From Circinella umbellata (Eukaryota; Mucoromycota; Mucoromycetes; Mucorales; Lichtheimiaceae), in assembly GCA_025093555.1 (NCBI GenBank), contig JAIWNF010000007.1, forward strand, positions 1,031,522-1,095,521: a stretch of 64,000 nt of DNA, read 5' to 3'. The position numbers and the translations under genes were made by a program. A model generated the notes under the pieces. That model saw only the letters and a program-made list of their open reading frames with translations. It was not told where the DNA came from and ran no database searches. Positions 1-12,732 of this stretch are shown here, one piece after another (within the stretch, counting starts at the first letter, position 1; each line of letters begins with the position of its first letter).

Positions 1-423
1 ACTTCTAACGATCAGGACATTCAAACTCTATTCCGCTCTTTGGCAGCAAAAGGAACAAATGAATCAACGCTGGAGCATGTTAGTATTATTTATAACGACG
101 ATTTTTCCGTTGATGGTATTATCGAGTATTTAGCTTCTATTTCAACTTTACGACACATTATGTTTGATGCTGTGGATGGACTCAGTAAAAAAGGTATGAC
201 GCTACTGTGTGAAAAACTTCAAGAACATTCTTGCATTCGAACCATCAAGCTTTGTTATTTGGATGACTGTATTGATGATACAATACTTCATTGTTTAGCC
301 AACATTAAAAGGCTGGAGAACTTGTTTTTGACAGGACTAAATAAAATTACTCACTCCGGTTTGAATGCTTTTACTGGTACACTTGTTAAATTAACTATAG
401 AATCATGCAGAAATATAAAATGA
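1..423 (+). CDS. Leucine-rich-repeat protein, 3' end only
   Basis: The reading frame is open from the first base and ends at a TGA at 421-423, so this is the C-terminal 140 residues of a gene that starts outside the window. The segment shows imperfect repeats of about 25-28 residues with spaced leucines and the pattern of cysteine-containing/RNI-type LRRs (for example the stretches ending in LKQL-like and LENLFLTGLNKIT-like blocks, then LVKLTIESC). Fungal proteins of this kind are often F-box/LRR substrate adaptors, but no F-box is visible in the part present, so the function stays open. Apart from the missing 5' end I see no break. Confidence 0.6.
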   Translation, partial: TSNDQDIQTLFRSLAAKGTNESTLEHVSIIYNDDFSVDGIIEYLASISTLRHIMFDAVDGLSKKGMTLLCEKLQEHSCIRTIKLCYLDDCIDDTILHCLANIKRLENLFLTGLNKITHSGLNAFTGTLVKLTIESCRNIK

Positions 424-1000
424 AATAAAATATATTCTGTGTTATTACTGTGTATATGATTACTATCTAGTACTTCTTGGTTATGAACATAAAATCTTGG
501 TACGTGCTTCATTGAAATATATAAGCAATATGATATAGCGATATTTTGCACATGAACGAGAGAGCAACTGTATCGTTTTAGTAAATAAATTTGAATTATT
601 GATTCTTGGAGTGCCACAAAACGTCGTCTGACACATATACTGTATTTCATTTGTTGAGCGTTAACTCCTTGTGTATATTCTTTTAATTCTGAATATAAAT
701 AAAGTAGAATTTTGCAGACGTGCGGGTCTGAATGAAAATCTGGTCAGTCGATGGTGATTTATCACTTATCTTTCTGCCCGAAACGATGGAGCATCATTTC
801 CCAAGAGTTGTTTGAATTTTCCATTTCATACGAAGATTGATTGATTGATTGATTTTTTTTTAATTATACACGAGTATTGAACAAAACTCGCCCGTTATAA
901 AGAGCAAGACAATCTTTTTCAATTGTATCCGTAAATATTATTGCCAAATTCAAAATGATAAAAGGAATTCATCTACCATTATTCTGTAAATAGTCACGAT

Positions 1001-1031
1001 ACTAGATCTAGTCTTTGGAACTAGATCTAGT
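1001..1031. repeat. Two copies of a 12-bp perfect palindrome
   Basis: ACTAGATCTAGT occurs at 1001-1012 and again at 1020-1031, a 19-bp period. A degenerate third copy (ACTAGATTTAGT) lies near 1082-1093. Each copy equals its own reverse complement. The role is unknown: it could be a binding site for a dimeric protein or debris of a terminal inverted repeat. Confidence 0.8.
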
Positions 1032-1216
1032 CTCCACGTTGGTATATAATTTCGAGACAATGAGTATTTTTGCACCCCCGACACTAGATTTAGTTTCTCG
1101 GAATAACTTATTTGACCAAATAATTGATCAAGCATTATGAAAACTGTACAGAAGATATTTAGGCTCTAAATATTGTATTTTATAATTTATAAGTTCCAAG
1201 ATATACTGTGTTGTCA

Positions 1217-1240
1217 TATATATATATATATATATATAAT
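1217..1240. repeat. (TA)n microsatellite
   Basis: Uninterrupted alternating TA run in intergenic DNA. Confidence 0.85.
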
Positions 1241-1964
1241 TACTAAAGTTGTTTGGTAGATGATGGAAAAGTTGGAGACTAGATATAAACTTTACTTTTA
1301 AAAGTAATTATTTCTCCAGGGACAACAAAACAAGAAGGCGATCACACGTAAAGATGAAGACACCATATATACGTATCGACTCTGTTACTAATTTTTGCTT
1401 CTCTATTATCTACTTTGATCAAACCAAAAACTGTTGATTTTGCTCTCTTCTAAAACTTCCGTTCTATGTCCTGTCAGTACAAGAACATAAGAGATTATAT
1501 TGAGCCATCGTGCTTCAGGGAGAAAAAAGAGTAATTGCTTTCATGTTTAGTCATTTTTACATGACAGCAAACATAATTTAAATCACCTTTGTTTAGTTGT
1601 TGTCCCATTATCCATATAGAACCCACATTGGCAATATATTGCATGACCAAATCAAAACATATTTCTTATCTCCATCCAAAACCTCCCCCCACAACGACCA
1701 TTTAAAACTCAATAACCATTCAACTTGGTCAATTCCAATCCAAAGCTCTTGAAATAAGTCTAAATACAAATTGTTCTAAATTGATAATTTTATGTAATCA
1801 TTTTTTTAAGAAAGAAGGGGTGATGTAGTGCGAAAATACAGAAAAATATTAAACAAAAAAAAATGCTGAGCGAAAATCCATATTATGTTGAATGTTTTGT
1901 TGCAGTTGTTGTTATGTGAGGAGTAAGTGAATAAGTTGTCTTTTTTTTTTACAATAATGATAAA

Positions 1965-2663
1965 TTAAAGACGTCTAGCCTTCTTTGGTCGACAACCACC
2001 GAATGGTACAGGTGTAGCATCTGTCAATCGCTTAACATTCCATTTATCACCAGAAATCAATGCCTTGAAAGCTGCTTCACGACCAGCACCAAATCCTTTA
2101 AGAATAACATGAATATGGTTTACTTGCAAATTCTTGGCTTGCTTCTTTTCCAATAATTGGATTGCTGCTTGATGAGCTGCTTCATAACCACTACGTGCTG
2201 CCTTTTTGAATCCTGCAGAGCCTCCAGAAGTCGTTATCAGTGGTGAACCATTAGGACGTGTCAATGTGAGGATGGTATTGTTGGGCGAGGAATTAATATG
2301 AAGTTGGTGGAATTCTTGGGTCACATGGTGCAAGTGTTCAGAAAGGAATGCCATGTCAAAACTTTCAGAGCCTTTTCCTTCCCGATGTTTTTGTCGTTGC
2401 ATAGAATCGCCCAATACACTTTGTACTTCGTCTTTGCGTTGTTTAGCGTCGCTCAAAATGCTGAAAATAGCTGAAACATTGCTTTTTTGATCCTTGTTGT
2501 TGTTGTTAGAGGTGGTGGTGGTGGTGTCGTCATTAGTTTGTGGGGTATTTTCGCTTCCTTCACCACTGGTGCCAGTTGTATTCCAACGTGCTTGTGTAAT
2601 TCTACGGAAAGCATTGGGTGCCGCGTGCACCTTACAAAGAGTGCTTCTGTACATGGGCAACAT
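1965..2663 (-). CDS. Mitochondrial small-subunit ribosomal protein uS11m
   Basis: Single-exon gene of 232 residues. The C-terminal ~110 residues are a clear uS11/S11 domain: the TLTRPNGSPLITTSGG block, KKAARSGYEAAHQAA, the VILKGFGAGREAA glycine-rich loop, and the signature end ITDATPVPFGGCRPKKARR-like (here LTDATPVPFGGCRPKKARRL). uS11 lies on the platform of the small subunit and helps shape the mRNA exit region. The long N-terminal extension is rich in Thr, Asn and Gln and begins MLPMYRSTLCK, basic and hydroxylated like a mitochondrial presequence, so the organellar form is the best reading. I start at the ATG whose first base is 2663; a longer in-frame start at 2711 adds 16 hydrophobic residues and is less presequence-like. 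Yeast's equivalent is the MRPS18 gene product. Confidence 0.9.
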   Translation of the reverse strand: MLPMYRSTLCKVHAAPNAFRRITQARWNTTGTSGEGSENTPQTNDDTTTTTSNNNNKDQKSNVSAIFSILSDAKQRKDEVQSVLGDSMQRQKHREGKGSESFDMAFLSEHLHHVTQEFHQLHINSSPNNTILTLTRPNGSPLITTSGGSAGFKKAARSGYEAAHQAAIQLLEKKQAKNLQVNHIHVILKGFGAGREAAFKALISGDKWNVKRLTDATPVPFGGCRPKKARRL

Positions 2664-5600
2664 TTTGAAGTTAAAAAGAAAGGGCAAGTTTGGGTATTTA
2701 AAAAGCCACACGCGCTACCCAGGACGAAATTGTGGTAAAAGTATATTCCGCTGAGTTCTCAGTCAACATGTCAAATCAGTGAAAAAAAAATAGTAACGAC
2801 AATCACTTCTTACTTTTTATAATGTAACTATAACTACACCACAATAGCGCATAAAATTTTGGATATTCAAACCATTCTTTAAATACCATGTTTTTAACAT
2901 AGTTTACTCTTATGCATACTGAAAGCAACTAAACATTATCACGAGGATACCGCACATAACTTGTCATAAACGCTGCATATTTGGTTAACAATGGATCGGA
3001 CTTTTATATTTCACCACCATTCTCTCACTCCAAAACCTAGAGATAGAATCCCTATGTTTCCTTTCGGTAGAATAAAAGAGCGTATCCTGGAGACACTATA
3101 TTCGCAAGTGTTCTGTGTACATGAAAGAAGTATCTTCTACTCAGATCATTCTATGGCTCATGAAATCAAACTGAGAGAAACTAGAGACGAAAAATATAGT
3201 TGTGTACAGAAAACACTTCAGTGGGTACTTTATCTGTACAGTTATCCATAATGAAATTCGATCTAATAATAGCTTATAATTTTATTTGAGCAATAAATAT
3301 TCTTTTTAATAGAAAAAGCAATTTGAGTTCCTGTAGTAGGCATTAACAGGTCGGGACGAGAGATTTCTGTTTTGATCAAAGCCAAAATAGCCATATCTTT
3401 TTCCATTTTTTCCATTAAGTATTGCTTCATACTAGCATTGCCAGGCATACGTACACATTTTTTCATTTTGTGATTCTGAAGATTTTCAGGGTCACGAGAA
3501 GCAGCGCTTGTAAATAAGTGCGCTAAATAATGTTATACATGAAATGAATTTTTTTGTTTTTCCCCGTTTTATCGTTTTATCGTTTTGTCGTTTAATTGTT
3601 GTAGATTCCTGATTAACTTCTTTCCTCAGTCTCTGTTTCACCTGCTGGGAAATTTTGACCATTGAGTCGTTTGCTTTTATCAGCTAAACGCTGACTCCCC
3701 TTTGATATTTGGGCATATATATGAAGAGTCTTTACTTATACCTGTAGAAGTTATGCCGCTTTATTATCGTATACTTCAAGCTTTTCACACATGCCTTTAT
3801 ATATACCATCCATCAAACACACTGTCCAACTGATTTCGACTCTTAGCACATTAAACACTCTTGCAAGTAACGTAGTCTCGAAAATATCACAGCTTTAGAA
3901 GTGCATGGCATGAAAAGATTTATCTCAAAATTGTCTATGCCTCTGTTTTCAGAACTCTAAATATAATATGTTTGCAGTACAGCAGTCAAGATGGTTTTAC
4001 AGTACTCTCCTCAAAGTAACAGGTGTATCTGGACGACTTTATCTTCCAACCCAATATATTTCCTTATATTATCATCAAATCATATTCCAATTTTACGGTG
4101 CCTCTATAAAAAGAAGTTATAAAGAGTAAATGTAGTAAACTACTACGTGGTGTATGCTATACGTAAGCAGTAAAAAAAGTTTGTTTTGTAACGAACAAGC
4201 GAGAGACAAATCGGCTGTCAAACATGAGAACCTTAATAGCTTGGTGTAAGATGGAAGAGAAATTCAACAAACAAGCAGAAGAGTTACTCATCATTTTATT
4301 TCTGCCGTTCTTGAAATATAAGTTGTATTAACCAAACAAATACTCTTTTTATCGTTTGTTTTATGCGTTTTGATAATAAACACTCTAGAAATTAACCAAA
4401 AGAGCAAAATAATTCACTGAAATGGGATTACGTATCCTCCATAGGTGCACTTGAATTATCAAAACCCGCACGTTTAGTTTACAGTTGGGAAAATGCAATT
4501 CAATACTATTTATAGTCCTGCAAATGAAAATAAATCAGTCTTGCCGAATAATGTATGCACACTGTGAAACGATGATATCATTAAATATCATTTTTTTTTA
4601 TCTATCGCTTCAATAGGTGAATACATTAGAATGTAGAAAGTCACCAGCTTGAATATATTCGCACACAAAGTAACCAAAATCAGCCATGTATTAAGAGTTA
4701 TATATGTTTCTGTTTTTTTTTTTGCATTACGTTCCGCAAGCTAAACCGTGAGACTTTCAAACCAACACAGGTTCTTGCTGTGGTTTGATTTAGAAAAAGA
4801 ATACTGTATACTAATCTTCGTCAATAATAATAAAATTGGGCCGAATAATTTATTTATAATAATAAAGTGAAAAAAAGGCAGCGCTCTGTTTAAAAACTGA
4901 CATTCTTTTATTGACAGAACATGTGGTTGAAAACAATGTATTCAAAGCCTATCAAATCTTTTTCCTGGAACGAAATTGTATATGACTTTTGTTGATAACA
5001 GTTATGCAACATAGATACCATTACTTATAGATTCTGCATTCCCTTTGATACATAGATGTACAAGTCATGAATGCCTCTATATTGACCGAAATCTACTTCT
5101 ACCATCGATTGCTTTCGCTCTCAGTGAGTACAGTTAATGCAATAATAAGTATATGGAGTTTGAAATCATGTATTTGCTCCCGATCATAGGAAGCCAAGGT
5201 CCACAGAGATGGGAAAAAATAATTTAGTATCAGACCACGGCATGGATTTGCGAAAAAAAAAAACTACACCTCCTGAATACTACATGGTACCTTCAAAATG
5301 TTGGACATGTACTTGTTCATACTAGTAACCACGTTTTTTGTGGTCTTGATACACAGAAACAATTTAAGTTACTATAATATATCCATAATTCTGGGGAAGT
5401 ATGTAATCTTCTCATTACTTCTCGTTAAAATATTTGATGGAACATTTAATTGCCAAAAACACAAAGGGGCTGAATACTCAATACTCATTATCATCTTACG
5501 ACAAAAACCTGCATGTATCAAAGGAATATCATATACAAATGCTCTTATCATGGATATTGAAAGACTCGTTATCTTGCAATTATCTTATTTTTTAGTAGTT

Positions 5601-8600
5601 ATGTATAATTGTACGTAAAGAGCTCTATGATGTAAATTGATAGATAAGAGACGTAAATACAAATGGAAAACGGTTTTGTAACCAATGTTGTAGGAATGAT
5701 CAATGTTTATTTTTGTTTAGCACGACTAAATATGTCGATTATATGGTCTTAGTACCTGCGTTTTCAAGATTATAGCACGCATTAAAAATGTCTGTATAAC
5801 CGACAATAATAACAATAATAGCTTTTTGGTGTGGGTATTTTATACTAATATTCCCTTATTTGGTCTATATAAGGGTACGTATCATGATGTACAGACTCGT
5901 CTACAAATGAAACAGAACATGGGACCAGTGGATGATGATAGTGACATTTTACGCTGAGAAATTAGAAACACTGTACTGCATAGTCACGTACCATAAAATA
6001 ATCACTGTTTTTTAGATTTGCGTTAGTAAGCTAGTACAACCATAGTTTTGGTAACATGGATCGCCTTTAAGCTTTATATTTAATTTAAATTAAAACAAAT
6101 TAGGCCCATATATAATATTTAATCACTGGAAAAAATTAAAGATTGACAGTTTAAAGAAAAACTTTCTTTATTCAGTTTTATTTAAATGAGTATAAACGCA
6201 AAAACATTTCTTATTTCATTCTATTGAATTTTGATTCAGGGAGCGGAAGGGAGGAGTCTAACGCATAAAGTAAAAGTTTTCCATAATGGTGAACATGAAA
6301 AAGAAGATATGATTGACATAAAGATGTAAAATAATAATATATCGGTTCTTCGGATCAGCCGATTCAAATTTCAACCTTTTTTGTAACCGTGGTAAAAATA
6401 ATAATTAGAAAGTGTACGTATATTTTCGTTATATTGATTCAAGCAAGCTTTATAGAATTAGAAGCACAAGAAAACATCATCAAAGACCGACAGTTCGGAT
6501 TGAATTATATAAAAAAAGTTCTTATCAATCACACATAATTGTATAAAAAAATAAAGTTATAATCGGAACTTTACGATAAAAAATACACATTTAACTATGT
6601 GCAATAAAGTTTAAAAAGAACTGTTAAGGATAAGCAAAAATCAAAAAGCGGTGACTTAATTGTGCGCGACGTTTTTCTTGTCGTGATTCGATGTTACACT
6701 GCGCGTCGACCAATAACCGTGGGAATTAGACCGCGGGAAAGTAGGAATACTCGCCATAATGTTTTTGGACACAATTGATCTGTTTTGTTTTTTTGTGGTT
6801 GTACTCATTAAAAAAATAAATCATCACAAAGATGGTATTGTACCCGATAATTTTTTTTCGGTTGTCGGTGACTTTTTTTTTCTATGTAGGCCTGGTTCTT
6901 GATTATTGAAAAATAATGATTCGATCAAAGAAAATAAAAACTGAAAGGTTAATTGTTTTTATTTTCAAAACCTTAAAAAATATAATTACTTAATATCGTC
7001 TCAAGGTTTAAAAAAAACTGAGAGGTTCAGTATGTGAATTACCAGAGCCTTGGGCTAGAGTATAGGTCATCAACCCGAAAAAAACTGGTTTTACTTTTTT
7101 ATTGAAAAAATTCCCTTATTTTGATTTTCTAACACGGCTCAACTAATAATGAATATTGAATTACTAAGAAATCAAGTTTTTTTTTTATGTTTTTGTCTTC
7201 AGCTTTTCTTTTAAAAAAATATTATGATCATTATTTGTTGTTATGTATTTTACGAAACTGATTAAGATCCGGGTCAGGTCGAAGAAAAATAATATAGTAA
7301 CTCTGTGCTTTTTATTACTCTTCAAGATGAAAAATACTTGTAGCTGGCTTATTTATTAATGTGTTAGTAACCTGTCCTACAATGAATTTTCAACGAGTGT
7401 AACAATATTCTGTCATTTCAAAAGAATTAATAATACTGATGCTAATACACAGTCTTTTAGATTTTTTTTTCTCAAGAAAATTCGTCCATATGCATAAGAA
7501 ATTACATGTTTATCAGAATGATAATACAGTAATTATTATCCAGATAAATAGACATTGATAAATGTGGGTTAGCCCTTCCAGATCATATGATAGACCCCTT
7601 TTAACCCGTCTCTCAAATTATTATGTGAGCAGAAAGAAAAAATTTACTAATGAACGGAAAAGGAAGGGTCCTTATCAAAAGGTGAAAAAAAAAGTTGGTC
7701 TACCTGTATTTGGACATAATTTCCTGTTTTGAACTTCCAAGAAGTAAAAGAAGATGAACTTTAATAGTTTTATAGAAGCGTGAATATAACAAACTTAAAA
7801 TCCTATTTTTTTCCACTAACTAGCTATTATTATTTATCCTTCATTGACAAAACAACTTATAAACCATTGTATATGATATTTTTTTATATGTTTTTGTATA
7901 CAAAAACATTAATAATAAATTAATGAATTGTGTGCGTGAGAGAATCAAAATGCTCGTCATGTTAACTTGCACAATTATTAGAAGCACAAGAATATTTTTT
8001 CTCCTTGTTTATTACACAAAAAAATAAAAGAGATCCAAAACGAAAGAAAAATATCACTTCAAAGCTCAGGCTTGTATAATTTAGAATAGCGCAATTTTTG
8101 CCCACGGTCTTTTTGGTTGTCCTTATCAACTAACACGTAAAAAAAACCGAGTGTTGTTTAAGATATACGAGTTTTTAAGGGAAGCTTATTATCACGCAAT
8201 ACACCGAAATTGAATATGAACTAACCTTTTTTTTTATTTGCTATTAAGTAAGAACGCGTGACCTTTTTTTTTGTTCATTTATGCATGAGCCACAATTATT
8301 TTTATCTTCTTTTGCTATCCTAGTTACAACATTACCTTGACGACAAAATAAAAATTAATTTCTTGTTTTGTAGATAGAAGGCACATATTGCGGAGTTGTA
8401 TATATATTATTATACTTTCCAACGAACAGGAGATTTTATCATATGGACAAAAAAAAAGCGAACCAAATTGACTAAAAAAAGTTAATTCACTCAACGTTCC
8501 GGGTATAGTAGAGAATGAAACCAATCAGCTGTAACAATGATAATTCTCTGTGTCTCTCATTCTCTGTCTCAAAAAGAATCTGATATATAAAAACCTTCCT

Positions 8601-8730
8601 ATGTTCATTTCACAAAAAAAAAAAGGTTTTCCTAGATTTCTGGCTTTTCTTTTTTTTACTCTTTTCTCTCTTTTTTTTGCCTTTTCTATTTATTTAAAAT
8701 CTTAAAAAGGTAAAATAAACAAAAAAAGGG
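2664..8730. other. Gene-poor AT-rich region of about 6 kb
   Basis: The stretch from the uS11m start to the first peptide-transporter gene. Reading all frames I find only short ORFs with no recognisable domain (e.g. 2991-3251 on +, 5298-5618 on +, 8324-8524 on -) and one possible gene fragment at 3263-3526, listed separately. Composition is AT-rich with many poly(A)/poly(T) runs. A more GC-balanced patch around 6660-6765 holds no ORF. No tRNA or rRNA signature was recognised. It may be decayed transposon sequence, but nothing diagnostic remains. Confidence 0.5.
3263..3526 (-). pseudogene. Possible gene fragment, unrecognised
   Basis: A minus-strand open frame of about 88 codons, of which the last 67 follow an ATG at 3464-3466. 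It contains a basic Met-rich helix-like segment (around NASMKQYLMEKMEKDMAILA) followed by ISRPDLLMPTTGTQIAF. The composition is protein-like, unlike neighbouring random ORFs, and the frame stays open upstream of the ATG until a TAA near 3527, so this may be an orphaned 3' exon. I do not recognise the family and assign no function. Confidence 0.25.
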
Positions 8731-11120
8731 ATGACAGAAAAAGCTGAACAAGAAGCCGTGGTTACTTCTGAAGCCATCGTGGAAACATTCACAAAGGAGG
8801 ATGTGAGAGAAGGTACAGAAACACATGAAGAAAACGTTGAACCAACAGAAGAAGACTGGAAAACGCTTCGTGAGGTATTATTATAATTCATATAGATTAT
8901 AATTAAAGGGCTTTTTCAACCTACATAAAAAAAATTGTTCATTAATCAATTATTCAACATATTTTTCTCTCTAACGTATTTTGTATGTTCTATTAAAACA
9001 AAAAAGGTGGGTGATAATGTACCACTTTCCGCTTTTCTTGTTATCTTAATCGAGTTTTGTGAACGATTTACGTATTATGGTATCACCGGCCCTTTCCAAA
9101 ACTATATTCAACAACCTGCTCCACCAAGTTGTAAGATTGTTTTTCTTTCATCAACCTAATCATACTGTAACGTGCCTTGTTAAGTTGTGTAACTAATCAC
9201 CTATATTCATGATCACAATCATGGGAAAAAAACAGACCCGGCAGAGCAACCAGGTGCTATTGGTAAAGGCCAACAAACTGCCACTGCCTTGACAACCTTT
9301 CTCCAATTTTGGGCTTATATTACTCCTGTACGTAAAAATATGAACTCAATATTACATTATATGTGTCAATTCTTCACAAACCCATGTACGAGCATCAAAT
9401 ACACGTAACAGCTTATACATATATACGTTTATTTACTATTTAGGTACTTGCAGCCATTGTTTCTGATCAATACCTTGGAAAATATAAAACTATTCTTCTT
9501 TCATCCTTCATATATGTTATCGGTCTTTTGATCCTTGTATGTACTTCTATTCCTTCTGCTATTGAAGCCGGTGCCGCTTTCCCCGGCTTGATCGTCTCCA
9601 TCATTTTAATCGGTCTTGGTACCGGTGGTATTAAGGCTAACGTTTCTCCTTTGGTTGCTGAACAATATCAAAGTAAGGCACCATTTGTTCGCACGCTCAA
9701 GGATGGCACTCGTGTCATCGTCACTCCTCAAGCTACTTATCAACAAATGTTTAACATGTTTTATTGTATGTATTAGTTTTTATTTTGCTATAGAAAAAAA
9801 AAATACTATCAGCAGTCTAATTTATAATTATTATTATAGGGGGTATTAATGTTGGCGGTCTCTCTGCTATTGCAACTACAACCATGGAAAAGAACATTGG
9901 TTTCTGGTCTGCTTACTTACTACCACTTTGTATGTTCATTGTTGGTATTGTTGTTGTTATTTCCGGCCGTAAACGTTATGTTGAAGCTCCTCCTCGTGGT
10001 TCCGTCATCTTGGAAGCTTCCAAGGTTATCAAGCTTTGGTTTAAGACTCGCAACTTTGACGATTGTAAACCATCTGCTTTGACCAAGACAAATCCTGAGT
10101 TAGCAGCTGTAGCTACTTGGGATGATGTCTTTGTTGATGAACTTCGTCGTGCTCTTAAAGCTTGTGTTGTTTTCTGTTGGTTCCCTATTTACTGGCTCTG
10201 CTATCAACAAATTACAAACAATTTAATTTCTCAAGCTGCTACTGTAAGTTTTGTATTATATCAAAAACAAAAGTGTGATAAAGACAATCAGATTTTTTTT
10301 TGGGAGGGGGAATGTTCGAATAACAAGAAGAAAAAAATCGGAAAATGCATATATTAATACTATCCATTTTTGTAATAGATGCTTACCGGTAATGTACCTA
10401 ATGATATTATTCAAAACATTGATCCTTTCGCTCTTATTATAATTATCCCTATTATGGATCGAATTGTTTATCCTCTTTTACGTCGTTTCGGTTTCCCAAT
10501 GCGTCCCATCATCCGTATTTCCATTGGTTTTTTGGTTGCTGCCGCTTCAATGTATGTTATTATCATCAAATACGTAAATACGTGAAAAAAAATTATATTA
10601 TAATAATACATTCAACTTAACTTTTTTTTTTCTACGTAGGGCTTACACTGCTGGTATTCAATCATTAATCTACAAGACTCCTCCTCACTTTGATCATCCT
10701 GGTGATGAAGTAAACTGGATTTCTGCCGCATTCCAAATCCCATCTTATGTATTGATTGCTTTATCTGAAATTTTTGCGTCCATTACTGGTTTGGAATACG
10801 CCTACAAGAAAGCACCTCAATCTATGAAGGCTATCGTCATGTCTCTCTTCTTGTTATCGAACTGCTTTGCTTCCATTTTAGCATTTGCTCTTGTATCTGT
10901 TACCGAAGATCCTAAATTGACATGGATGTATACCGGTATTGGTGTATCTGCTTTTATTTGCAGTATTCTTATTTGGGTCTTTCATGGTAAAGGTGATAAG
11001 GTTGATGTTCAAGAAGACGCCATTGCCCGTGATGAAAGTGGCATGGAAGAATATTACAAGAAAACAGGGATTACCATTGATAAGGAAAAACAAGACAATG
11101 TCAATGAAAAAGAAGCATAA
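8731..11120 (+). CDS. POT/PTR2-family proton-coupled peptide transporter, copy A
   Basis: Seven exons: 8731-8874, 9007-9130, 9236-9327, 9444-9765, 9840-10243, 10379-10551, 10640-11120, giving 579 residues. The family imports di- and tripeptides with protons across the plasma membrane. The PTR2 signature E-x-x-E-R-F-x-Y-Y-G is at residues 64-73 (EFCERFTYYG). The second family motif F-Y-x-x-I-N-x-G is at about 226-233 (FYWGINVG) and is split by intron 4. The rest is a series of hydrophobic helices typical of this 12-TM family, with a cytosolic, acidic N-terminus of about 45 residues and a charged C-terminal tail. All splice sites are GT...AG with matching phases. Copy B about 1.6 kb downstream has the same structure, so the pair arose by tandem duplication. 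The start is the ATG that follows a CT/T-rich leader. Confidence 0.93.
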
Positions 11121-12732
11121 TGTGAAAGTAAAGTAAATTAATTCACCCTTCTTTTCTTCTCCTTACCCTTAACCTTTTTTTTTCGTTATGATCACCATGC
11201 TTATTCATATTATTACTTCTATTATTTACATTTCAAATCCTGCGATTTTCCTTTTATCCTTTTGTTCTATAATATCTTATATATTCTCTTTTTTTTTAAT
11301 ATATATCTGTTGCAGCAGGCTGTATATCATTATTATTCTTATCTTATTGTATATTTATTTCCTAAAACAAAAAGTCTTTTTTGAAAGTCTATTTTATAAA
11401 TTGAAAAAATATCCAAACAGATTTTATTATCTCTAAAAAACTTAATATAAAAAAAAGAAACTACGATTTTTTAGGCTTTTAATATATTTTTCATGCATTT
11501 TATATATTTTAGTGATCAAAGGTGACTCCTTTTGTTTTTCTTCTTTTATTACTATTTGTAGTATTAATATATATATAAAGCGAAAAGGTTAGCATAATAA
11601 AACATATGCTTAGCTTCTTTTGATATCTTTTTACACCCCCATCTCCACTTTTTTGCTTCTGGGTGCATTAGTTGTAACACAAATTATAACTAAATGATGC
11701 TTCCCAATCGTATTTTATTTATAAATGGTTATAATAATCTTCTTTTAAACATTAAAGAAAAATGGTCCGCGTGATCGTTCGTTGTTCTCATATTCAAAAA
11801 AGCAGTATTGATATGTAAGTGTAGATATTAAAAAACATTTCTATATATACATGATAAGCTATGGGAAATAACGAAGTTATCAGTCAATTTTTTAATCGTT
11901 AATTTGAAATACTGCACATGAGTTGTTATCCCTTCTCCCTTCAACCAGAAATAAAAACGTCTAATAGTATTTTAATTGCTTGTACCTTACATATATCCTG
12001 ACTTATGACTATCAGTGCGGTAACGATATTGTAAACTTATGTAAAGGTTGTTACATATTTCGTCAATATTAAAAATAAATATTAACTATAAAAATGCTTT
12101 TAAAACAGGAGTCTCAGTATCACCATGATGATACGATCTTTTTAAGCATGGTTACTGTGGCGCTGTGGCAAATGAAAACTTTATGATCCATTGGTTCCAC
12201 TATATTTTACTTTATCGAACCCTTTTTTTGACCATATAATTTTTTGGGTTTGATTGGGTCTTATATTTTTTTTTATGGTTATACAAGTCAAAAAAGGTGC
12301 GGACTTGAGCAGCTGTTCTACCTGACGAAAATAAAAAATAAAAAGATAATTTTTCTATCATGTGATAGAATGCTTCCAGGAAAGGAAATGTTCTTTTGTG
12401 AGAGTTCCAGGGATGTGAATGATTGATTTGAGTTATAATGTAATATATGATTGAGTGAACGATGGAGAATGAAAAGAAAGATCCTTTGTGAAACCTAATC
12501 AGGCTTTGATTTGGACCTTTTTATTCAAGTCAACATTTTTTTTCTGTACAATAGATACACGACCACAACACAAATATTATCACACGAATTTTAACCTTCT
12601 TTTTTTTTTGCTTTTCCACATAAAAAGGGAGAAAGAGTTTCCTAATTTCTCTCTGCTTTCTCTCTCTCTTTTTTTTTCTTTACTTTATTCTTTTTATTTT
12701 CAAATCTTAAAGCAGTAAATAATAAAACAGTA
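11121..12732. other. Intergenic between the two peptide transporters
   Basis: AT-rich 1.6-kb spacer. It contains the copy A 3' UTR region with a GCAGCAGGCTGT motif at 11312-11323 (shared with copy B) and, just upstream of copy B, a CT/T-rich leader at about 12640-12700 resembling the one upstream of copy A. No additional gene seen. Confidence 0.6.
11312..11323 (+). promoter_or_regulatory. Conserved downstream motif of peptide transporter A
   Basis: GCAGCAGGCTGT lies about 190 bases after the stop codon. The identical 12-mer sits about 220 bases after the stop of the paralogue (15234-15245), within otherwise AT-rich and diverged sequence. It may be a 3' UTR or 3' end-forming element, or simply residual duplication identity. 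Confidence 0.4.

Larger units (their letters stand above)
424..1964. other. Intergenic, no gene seen
   Basis: AT-rich spacer between the LRR gene end and uS11m. It holds a GATT/TGAT run near 837-852, the paired palindromes at 1001-1031, and a (TA)n microsatellite near 1217-1240. No open frame here looks like protein. Confidence 0.6.

Noticed and set aside
5298..5618. 106-codon hydrophobic ORF
   Set aside because: No domain, composition matches AT-rich random frames, no splice context; I do not call it a gene.
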